Part shown: positions 39,180-64,000 of the stretch, piece after piece
Layout: each line of letters opens with the position of its first letter
Position numbering within the stretch: position 1 is the first letter of the stretch
Origin: Lates calcarifer
Lineage: Eukaryota > Chordata > Actinopteri > Centropomidae
Direction: 5' to 3'
Length of the DNA: 64,000 nt
NCBI RefSeq assembly: GCF_001640805.2
Contig: NC_066854.1
Coordinates: forward strand, 11,217,775 to 11,281,774
Notes under the pieces: generated by a model
Database searches by the model: none
The model's input: only the letters and a program-made list of their open reading frames with translations
Told to the model about the DNA's origin: nothing
Translations under genes and position numbers: made by a program

Positions 39180-39475
39180 TGCAGCTGAAGCGATTAAAAG
39201 CATCAACCTCAGTCGGTGGCTCACCGGCGTATGTGTACGTGCCGTCGCCTTTCTTGATATTTTTTTGCTCCTGGGAGTCGTCGCGCGGCTGGTGGTGTAT
39301 CTAGAGGGGAGAAAACATGATGGCCGCGGCTAATTCGACGAGCTCTCGTCAGTGGTCAGTATAATGCGAAAAGTGTCGATTTCAGAGTCCGGGGGATAAC
39401 GCGGAGACATCATCAACATGGCGACAGCTGCTGCGGCCCCCTCGGCTCTTTTTGAAACCGCGACAATTAAGGTAT
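39180..39475 (+). promoter_or_regulatory. CpG-rich block, candidate scn promoter or 5' UTR exon
   Basis: A dense group of CpGs (gtcgtcgcgcggctgg, gatggccgcggctaattcga, gataacgcggagac) stands in an AT-rich region 5.5 kb before scn exon 1. It holds a short upstream ORF beginning MATAAAAPSALFETATIK at 39418, followed by a possible donor GTATCG at about 39472. It may be a promoter with a first exon. The gene it serves is inferred only from position. Confidence 0.35.
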
Positions 39476-41750
39476 CGTCTGACACCCGCTGTCTTTTTAT
39501 TTCTGATTTCTAATTAGCTCCAGAAGCTTCTACCATGCATTTACTGTCATGTCAGACCTTTTCTGTCGCCGTTAGTTCTCAAGAAAATCAATATAGCAGC
39601 CCCAAAATGTAGAGTATCATACCATTAGCCTTTTACAGGTAAAACGTTCTCAAAGTGCTTTAAGGTCACAATAAACTCGCTGTAGACAAATGTATGCGAA
39701 TGGTGCAGACATGTTCTAACTGTCGTCAGACACATTTAAAATGTCTCAGTTAACAGGTAGGTTTCTATTTATTGTCTGTTTTCCCAGGCGACCGTTATTT
39801 CAGTGCTCCTCTTTAAGCACCATGGACAGCAGCGCCCTTTTGACACCATGTCAGATGACATTTCAGCAATTCAGATGAAATTTGAACAACTGAGGTAGAT
39901 TTAGCAAGCAGAGAGCAAATGTCGTATGTCGGAAAACACTCCAGAGAGATGCTGTATTGTTGTGAGGTCTTTTCAAAATGTCTGATACTGAGCTAGGTTT
40001 CCATTTGTTTGTTTTCTGAAGCAGCTGCCCTCTTTCTTTAGCATCATAGATAGTGAAACATCTGTCCACGGAAAAAGAGAGCTATTGTTTCATTTAGGAG
40101 CACTTTAAGGGGAGATAGCTGTTGTGGAGATGAAGACATATTGTGTACATGACAGGACAGGTCACAGTTTTTCAAGTCTGTCTTAAAACAACACCCACAA
40201 GCTCATATGAACACATTAAAGCAGTTTTTACTGCTGTAATTGTTCCTCCTCACTATACTGGTCATGCAAAAATGTTTCATTGTTCAGTTAAAGCTGAAAT
40301 GAAGTTTCCTGTTATCATATTTGTATTGTTCACAGTTGCAGTCTTGTTAGTATTAAATTCTGTAATTTTTTGACATTTTTGCTTCCACAGACTGTACTTC
40401 TTTGCTGAACTGTGGTGGAGGAACAGTAACACAAAGAGGGGATTTTGTGCTGAAAAGACAGTAAGTGAGGAGGATGCTCACTGCATTTATCTAAATCAGA
40501 CTGCTGAGGCCTCATAGTAGCTGCACCTTAACTGTGGAAGATGTTTTTGAGATCTCTTAACAGCCAGTATGGACAGGACAAAAACTCAGTGTGGTACTAA
40601 AGTACCAAAAACTGTATCGATGCACAGTGACATTTGAGTGCTATTTTAGGAACATGAAACATGTGTAGGGTGCCAGATCACCCTACATCACCCCAGTGAC
40701 AGACAGGAGTTGGAGCATGACATAGGCCTTGTGTCAGGGTTTTGTGTCATCATTTAGAAGGCTGAGTGGTGGCTGTTTTGTGACCATTAGAACAGTTGCT
40801 GACATAGATTATTCTCTTTCCAAAGGGTTTAGATTGACTGAGCTGTGTCAGTGTAACCCTTAAAATATCAAAAGATTTAGAAATACTATACAAACATCAT
40901 AGGCTGTATCTGTGAACCAGATTACCTCTAATTACATAGATACAATGATCCCTCTTAGTGCCAGCATACATAAGTGCAGAAATGTTGGCTGTCCCTATAT
41001 GTTTTCAGTCTGTCATGTTACATTTGACTCCAGGGATGACCCTGCTGATAGGTGGGCCCAGAGGTGATAATAGAACTACGAGGTCGATCAGGCTTCGACA
41101 GACTGCCGCATTGCCACCCACCCAAGCAGCTCAAGCTAGACAAGCTGTCAGGCCAGACATCACAACACGGGTCCCGGGGCAGTCTTTGGGACACAAGCAG
41201 ATGTGTTTTATGAGATGCCCCTATGGGAGAAGCTTCAATTAATTCACAGTTTATGGCTGAGGAATTCTTCAGAACACATTTGCTGGCTGTTGTGGCTTTC
41301 AAGTAGTAATGCACTGCAGTAATAATGGATGTTGTGCTTGTCTGGTCAGAGTTAATGAGATATGGCTATATCTATATCTATATGAGATACACATGCTGAT
41401 GATGTGGGGTCTTGGGTGGGCTTTGTGGGGCCAGGAATGGGTGTAAGGGACACTGCAGAATTTCTTCTTAACAAAAAAACAATCAATAGGTCTCCTCACT
41501 TTGAATGACCTGTATGTTAAAGGTCGTGATGTTGATTGAGTACGGTTACAGGGCACACATACACATATGCCTTAACCAAAATGGTCGCACTCTGCAGCCA
41601 TGAATATATGTAGTTGCTCTCTTGCTGAGAGTGAGATGAGAAGGTTGAGATCATTCTCATATTTGTCTGTTCAATATGAAGCCAGGAGACAGCTAGTGTA
41701 CAACATTTAACACACACACTGTGAGGTTTTTGAGGTGCTTCTAAGAGTAT

Positions 41751-41920
41751 TTTTTAACCTTTGGACAGAGTCAGGCTAGTACCTTTCCCTGTTTCCATTC
41801 ATAATGCTAAGCAAGGCTAACCCGCTGTTACCAAATGCTTTTCTTTTTACTTTTATTTACCTGCAGACATGAAAGTGGCATCAATTCTTACATCTAACTC
41901 TTTACAAGAAAGCAAATGTC
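41751..41920. repeat. Dispersed repeat, gctaagcta family, copy 1
   Basis: The block carries gtttccattcataatgctaa, then gacatgaaagtggcatcaat and aagaaagcaaatgt. It is one of at least four related copies in this window and the only clear one outside the scn transcript's coding span. Confidence 0.6.
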
Positions 41921-43464
41921 TAACTGTTTCTGCTGTTTATGTGTAGAAACAAGCTTTTCTATTAGCAGATTTTATGGTTGATAACCTGGTTACTGGGTTT
42001 TTAATGTTTTCATTCTGTTGTTTAAATTAAGAATTGAGGTGTGTGAAATAGGGGGCTTTGAAATAGTTTAGGTAGTAGTATGACATCATGCCAGTGTTTG
42101 ACCTGGTACATAAAGTTCAAAACTGTTCCAGACGTCCTGTGAGTTGCTTTATACTTAGGCACAGGCTGAATGTCAACATAGCCTGAAATTTCCCCTTGCT
42201 CTACCCCTGCCTTTTAAAGTAGAAAGAAAAATAGGTTGTTGGGGCGGTCTCTGTTCCTCCATTTCCATTTGGAAAAAGCAAGAAAAACTGATGAATCAAG
42301 GAGACATCACTTTTGAGTTTCTGCCAGAGGGGACGTTCCTGTTTTCTGGGCCAGTACAGTGTCCCAGGAGGAAGAAGGCCCACCTGTGAGACTGCAGAGA
42401 CTGGGAGGCACCATGGATGCGCTGATAATGGCCCACCAGGGTTTTTTGGGAAGATCTTGTTTGTGTGCCTTCCCTCTATTTCCTGTGAGAGTAAGATGGG
42501 CTTCTGGGTGTGAAGGGTGGTACAGTAGATGGTTTACAGGGGGAATTGGATATTGCTGCTGACTAGTGCAAGAAAAAAATCCACAATTACTGTCAGCTAT
42601 ATTTGTTTCTACTGAAAGCTATTGTGGAAAAAGTTCAGTCATTCAATTTTTTCTAATTTGAGGCCATCCACCAATTAATTGTAGCATTAAAAGGAAAGTA
42701 CTGCCTCTGACTCTGTAAAAGCCACTCTCTCCATGAAGTGGAATGGGGAAAAGTGGCCAGATTATGTTCTATTCTGAGAGTCTTTTTCACATGCTGTCCA
42801 CCTCAGTTGTTGCTGGCTATTTCTGTGCCCCTGTGAATCAGCTGAAGGCGTGTCACTAACGTCAGACCCCATATTCATTGCCTCTCTAAAGCCTCCACCC
42901 TACCTGTGACCTCTCACTGCTTCTTTGATTAAAACATTCTGCCCATGACATACAGTACGATTTTCATTTCAGAAACATAAAAATGCCTTTTAGCAGATAG
43001 TTGGTTTGTTTCCAAAGCAAAATTAAGGCATATCAATACATTAGGTTTGTGATTTGTGATCATCTTTCTGATATGAATTCTAGTCATCAGTCATCGGTTA
43101 TAAAACAGGCATCAGAGCCCAAATGGAAACGTCAGACTATTGTGTTACACAGTAAGGCACTCAAATTGGTATTAGTCACCCTATCAACCATTTGAGTGTG
43201 AAATGTGCTGTGTTTCATGTGTTCTCTCCTCTAGCCTTTCAAAGGCAGTTCTGTATTATGTAATGTAAGTGTAATATAGGGAGAAATTCTATCTATATAC
43301 CAATAATGTAGATAGCTAAGGTCAAAACATGAAGGCCATTTCCATGTCTCAGGTGATATTTCTTTTTAGCTCCTCTAAGCCATGCATCTCTTTATGTCTA
43401 ATGTCTGAGAGTCACTATTATGTGAAAGTGACAACGTTAAACTGACAAGATCAGACCTGGTAAC

Positions 43465-43710
43465 ATTTCTGCCTTGGTTTGGCCAGGCCTTTTCCATGTG
43501 GAGTTTGCATGTTCTCCCTGTGGTTTCTGAGTGCCCTTGCTTCCTCCCACAGTTCAAGACTGCAGGTTAGATTAACTGGCAACTCTAAATTGCCTGTAGG
43601 TGTGAATGTGAGCATGAATGGTTGTTTTTCTCCCAATGTCAGCTGGGATTGGCTCTAGCTGCCCCCTTGCATCCCTCAAAGGATAGCTAATGGCTGGATA
43701 ACTGGGAATC
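43465..43710. repeat. Dispersed teleost repeat (gcatgttctccctgtg type)
   Basis: The block carries gtttgcatgttctccctgtg, cttcctcccacag, ctctaaattgcctgtaggtg and tgtcagctgggattggctct. This string is very common in teleost genomes as an interspersed repeat. I cannot name the family with confidence. Confidence 0.7.
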
Positions 43711-44946
43711 AGCTGGTTTTAAATTCTTTTCATGTCTGATCAGTCTTTGGACAGATTTTTGGTGCAAGATAGAAGAGAATTAAAAAAAAATCACAGTTTT
43801 TGTCATTCTATGAGCACTTTCAGACTATATACACAAGGCTGTGGAATTCTCTGTCTGATAAATGAGAAAATTGCTGAGAAAATGTAGAAAATTAAGTGTA
43901 CAAGGCAGTTGCAAGTGTCCCTCACACTCATCACAGTCATTAATTATGACTTCATTGAAAGACATTTTAAAAAATCAATTACATAGCCTTCACATTTTCT
44001 TCCTTCACATCTTCCTTTTCAACTCACCACTGTTTTCCAGCAGTGATACTAGTTCCTTTTGTGCACCAGGTGCCAAATATCATGCAAGCATTATGGCTCT
44101 TTCCAAGCTCCATTCATTAACATAAAAGACACCATCAAAAAGCCATCACTTTATCAGCTTGATGAAATGAATGAGAAGTAAAATATATTTGAGTAATGAA
44201 GGTTTTGGGTGTTTTTGTCAGACTGTCTCCTCATTCTAAAGCCCTTTTCAAACAGGGACTATGTAACACTGCTGGCTGCATCATACACCAGTTTGTGCCT
44301 CTCATGTAACATTACATTTGAGTCTCAGCATTACGCATTAGATTTTCTGTAACATGGAATATTGTTAAACAACACTTGTAAAGCTTTTAAGAGGACTCTC
44401 AAAAGCTCTTCTGATGCTGTGTTCTGACAGAAAGCCAAGCAAATTTTCACCTTGCATCGTTTATGCAAATTTGACCAGTGAACAGAACTCAAGAAAAACT
44501 CCAGCTCTGTCTGTTATTCACCAAAGTTTAGTTTGAATGTATGCTTTGTAAAATATTAAATACTTTAAAGACAACCAAAGAAAATGTTGGTTCACATACA
44601 GGCTGAGCAGAGATAAATGTAATTTTCTAGCCAAGTGTTGTTCAATCACCTTCTTTGTTTTTTAAATGTCTCACAAACTTGGTCTTGATGAAGCAATGTA
44701 ATGTATTCCATGTCTGAAAAAAGCTTTAGAGTGGGGAGACTCCTCCCTTAATATCATTTATCCAGGCAGGGATTCCAACATCTCATGCTTACAGAATGAT
44801 TCAGGAAGATGACCTCCAAAGGTGAATTAATTTACTATTTTCAGAAGCCTGGCCCTGACTCCTGTCCCATCCCCCCCCCCCCAATTCCTTTCTGACTGCA
44901 GCTCCCTGCCCCAGCTGAGCCCCTCGCTGCCCTCTGAAGAAGCAGG

Positions 44947-44949
44947 ATG
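44947..44949 (+). promoter_or_regulatory. Out-of-frame upstream ATG overlapping the scn start
   Basis: An ATG lies 8 nt before the start codon, in another frame, within GGATGACAAGATGG. Its reading frame runs through exon 1 and overlaps the channel ORF. Such an overlapping upstream start could lower translation of the main ORF by leaky scanning. From memory, the same short string precedes the start in mammalian SCN1A/SCN2A transcripts, which would suggest it is retained. Confidence 0.5.
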
Positions 44950-44954
44950 ACAAG

Positions 44955-60559
<15,605 letters not shown>

Positions 60560-63500
60560 GTAAGATGAATGACTTTGATTAGATGACCAAGATGTTGATG
60601 TCAGTTTGTAGGAAATTACTTGAGTCACACAGCTTTTGTATTTGATTAGCTCCTTTATATGTGTAATGGTTAACACCCAACTCAAGTCAGTTGATGAATA
60701 TGTCAAGATTTGCATAGAGATGGCCTTTTCAGAAAATTCTCCGACAGTCGAGCAGTTTGAAAATAACCTGCTGACTCATTTGTACATGCATCATGCTGTG
60801 CTACTGAGGGAATCTTCTGGAGTTCTAAAGCCCTTGGCAGGAGAACAAGGAACAGCCATGACAAATAACGACTCATTTGTCTTTGACCTATGTATCAGGT
60901 TCACTTTCTAGATGTTCTCATTAGAGTGTATGTGTCAGTGTGTCAGTGTGTTTGTGTACAGTGTTACATGGTTAACTTCATAGCAGATGCAGCTCACTAT
61001 CATACACACACACACCTGCAAAAGAGACTCCCTAATTTATTGTTCTATGCTTTAGGGGAAGCATTATGTGTGATTGTGTTAAGATTAAATTAATGAAACA
61101 ACAAAGAGAGGTGATCTAAGATGAGTAATACTGTACCAAAATGGGTTTTCAGTGTATGCCATAAACAAAATCAAATCTTCTACCATTTGAACAAAATCAA
61201 ATACTTCCCCACTGGCACATCATTTGCATGAAAGTAATACTTTATATTTATTTGTAATTCATTGCCTATTCTAATAGAACAAATGCCAGGTTTGCAGTTA
61301 AGTGTTGCCAGGCTGACAGAGCGTTGGGACTCTGCTCCCTGGTGATGTCAACCTGCCACGGTGGGTGTGGTGCCAATCCTCTGTGATTCAAAACAACTCA
61401 GGAGACTATTTCTAGCCATGGCGCCATATGCTCCATATATGGATCAGACAGTACTCCCATGTCACTGCTGATCTTTACACCCTGTAGCCATGGGCTGGTG
61501 AATCCTTGATAACAAAGCAGAAGTTAAAAGATATTCAGGCGTCTCTTAACTACTGTGTCATAGAGTTTGATGCTGTAAACTAAAATCACAGATAATTGAT
61601 ATTAATTTATGCATTTAGAGTTACACAGGGAACATTTGGTGTGTGCTATCGGTGTACCTGTTGTGTGAGATGAGTGTCAAGTGTCACAGCATCAATTAAG
61701 GGAAATACTCTCAGGGAAATCTAAAATGTTGTTGTCTGTGGCTAACTTGTTTCCCCACTGTGCCTTGTGGTTGACCAGTGAAAGCAGACTTGAGGTTGTA
61801 TGCTGGCTTTTGGTGTTTATGACTTACTTTGTTTAACCCCCCGTTTGTTATTGCAGCTGTGTCACAGACGCTCTCAAGGTTTTCAGTGAGAGGAGAATTG
61901 TAAGACCACTTTATTGTACCATAGCACTAACCATGAGGACTGCCTATGCCATTTACAGACAAACAACATATTTTTTCTCATACCTTCAATGGATTGCCCA
62001 TTTTCGTTCTTTGCCTGGTCTGCCCTCCGTCCCCCACCCCACCCCCACCCCACCCTCTTTGCTTTATACCCCTCCCTCCCATACAGCAGCACACACAATG
62101 CTGTAAGTTTTCCCTTTACCCCTTCCCCCCCTTCATAATTTACCTCCAAGCATCAGGCTGTATTGCAGTTACAAACCATTAGGAATGAGCAACACCACCT
62201 TCTTCCATTGATAGACGAACTCATCTAACATGATCTTGCTTTTGATTTCATTGCTTGGTTTTGACTTGGTTTTGGGACTTGATTGGCATCCAACACTCCG
62301 AGCTTGAGAATGAAGGAAGAGAGGAGGTGGAGGAGAATGAGTTTTTAAAAAAAAGGAGAGATGGAATGGAGGAATGAATTTTGCTGTAGTTTGACAAAAT
62401 TCATTTGTCTGGTTCATAGCCCATGCATACACACATGAAATACTTGTATGTACTTGTTTTCTGTGATACTTAAATAATAGTGGAATGATGAAAGATTCTT
62501 TACAGAACTCTTTGCAAGGAGATAATTTTGAAACACAAATGAATCAATGCTGATTTTTGCAGAGTGGCAAAACAGATAACACGTGGCAATTTATACTGAT
62601 TGAAAGTTATTTATGATGATACAATAAATAAGTGTCATTTTTTAATTTTCTTTCCTCTGTAAATCTAGTTAGTAATACATTTGCGAAAAAAAAAGTCCAC
62701 CCCAAATTACTCTGAATCCTACAAGATATGGGACATGCACAGTTATTTGAGGATTGTTCAGTGTGCTTTATATGCCTGTGTTATCCACTTTCGTTTCACT
62801 GCAACTATCTTGTCACCCAACTTGTACACTTGCCAACAAAATCAGACATTTTCTATATGATCAAAGCATGGTAGGTCAAGAGTAAAAGCCTCATATAATC
62901 CACGTCCAGAGGAGGTAAAATGGGTCTCTTACTGAAGGAGAGAAACAGTGGGAGGGAAACACCCTTCCAGAGAACGATGCACTTGTGAGCAGCATGCTTC
63001 CATCATTCCCATGCCGTATTAGCTGGGTCCCACGGCAATCAGGGCTGCTGCACTGTCTAGGATGACATGTTCCTATCCTTCACACGCCAGGCAGATCAGA
63101 CATGAGGCTACATAACACCATGTTTGCCCAAAGAAAAACAGACAGGAAGCCTCACAACACCAAAAAGTCTCACTCCATGCAGATGATGTTGTAATGTACA
63201 TTACTGCAAAAAAAGATTGTTGTAGGGTTTCAAAGGAGTGTTACCAGGTTTCAAAATTTAGAGAAGAGAGAGAAGGAAGGCGGAGTAAAATGAACTTTAC
63301 AACGGCAGCAACACTTGTCCTTACATGTGTTTTGCATATCACCGAGAAGGACAAAAAAGTCCTGTATGTTTTCTGGGTATGCATGGGTGCAAATCCTGTA
63401 TGTTTAATAAATGGGAACAAAAAAGACGCCAGTCCACATGCTGTCTTATAAACAGTGCACAGTACTGGTTTTTGCTGGTAAGCTAATGTGGTTATCCGTC

Positions 63501-64000
63501 TACTTCAACACAAACAGAAGAAGCTTGTACACTGCTTTCAAGGAATGGAAATAATGTGTTTTCATGTCACTGAGGAAAATGTTTAGCCGTCTTCCTGTGG
63601 GTGGATTCTAGGTGTGAGGGTGGGGAAATTATGAGCAATTTTGGGAAATGGGATAAATTATAGATAAATTGATTTGGGACAGTTTTTCAGTGGACATGAA
63701 AATACTAAAGCACACGTTCTGCTTGGTACTATTTCAGGCTTGGATTGATAATGCACTGGAATACTGCATGCACTCTTCCTCAAACTGAGGTCACATCAAA
63801 CGTACCCACAGTGCATTTCTGTTACGCCAACCTCCCCATACCATGTGTTGCCACATAATCTGATTTAAGCTATCAGATAAAAGTAATATCAAAGCCTGTA
63901 GGTACATTTGATCGATGCTGCATGTGATGATGATGATACAATGACTTTAAAGAGCCCAACTCTGTGAGCTATTACAGTGCCTAGTTAAAACACTAAGGCG
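60560..64000 (+). other. Left part of scn intron 16, no exon found
   Basis: After exon 16 the next family exon should encode the distal II-III linker and the WWNLRRTC region before domain III. No such coding appears in the remaining 3.4 kb on the plus strand, so exon 17 lies beyond the edge. The stretch has short CA repeats near 61000, a C-rich tract at 62030-62060 and small ORFs without family features. Confidence 0.75.

Larger units (their letters stand above)
39476..44901. other. Region upstream of scn exon 1 (probable 5' UTR intron)
   Basis: Contains two dispersed repeats (41751-41920, 43465-43710) and no recognised coding exon. It ends in a C/T-rich tract and acceptor before scn exon 1, so most of it is probably the intron between a non-coding first exon and exon 1. 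Confidence 0.6.

Overview
The window is vertebrate DNA, most likely from a percomorph (perch-like) teleost. It has short exons in AT-rich introns, many CA/TG microsatellites, a decayed fish Tc1-like transposon, and several dispersed repeats that I associate with perciform genomes. No bacterial, plasmid or phage features are present. The species cannot be read from the sequence.

Two genes are supported, arranged head to head. On the minus strand (about 33.35 kb down to 25.86 kb) lies cobll1, a cordon-bleu-like actin regulator. Eight exons were rebuilt with matching splice phases (766 codons): a putative start exon, three exons of the N-terminal Cobl domain, a basic-motif exon, two KRAP-motif exons, and one 1.3-kb exon holding most of the disordered region. 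The terminal exon or exons (the expected WH2 domain) were not found. On the plus strand (44.95 kb to beyond the right edge) lies the alpha subunit of a neuronal voltage-gated sodium channel of the Nav1.1/1.2/1.3 group, called scn1la (most likely scn1lab). Sixteen coding exons plus one alternative exon were rebuilt. They cover domain I, the I-II linker, domain II and the start of the II-III linker, giving 1146 codons that stay in one frame. A cobll1 neighbour next to an SCN2A/3A-type channel matches the human 2q24 order (GRB14, COBLL1, SLC38A11, SCN3A, SCN2A), which supports both identifications. slc38a11 was not seen.

The sodium channel gene has the most informative structure. Intron 2 is a textbook U12-type AT-AC intron. 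Exons 5N and 5A are a mutually exclusive pair that swaps Asn209 for Asp209 in the domain I voltage sensor. Introns 9 and 13 start with GC rather than GT. The exon 11 donor sits at the position of the short mammalian isoform, with a stop just behind it. An out-of-frame ATG lies 8 nt before the real start.

Layout: 1-25.8 kb is gene-poor, with no convincing exon, one Tc1-like relic, two doubtful small ORFs and several blocks that look like conserved non-coding elements. 25.9-33.35 kb is cobll1. 33.4-44.9 kb is the intergenic/5' region, with CpG-rich blocks that are candidate promoters or 5' UTR exons of the channel gene. 44.95-60.56 kb holds the scn exons. 60.56-64 kb is the left part of scn intron 16. 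I found no wholly new biological system; the most interesting material is the unusual splicing of the channel gene and the unannotated regulatory candidates.
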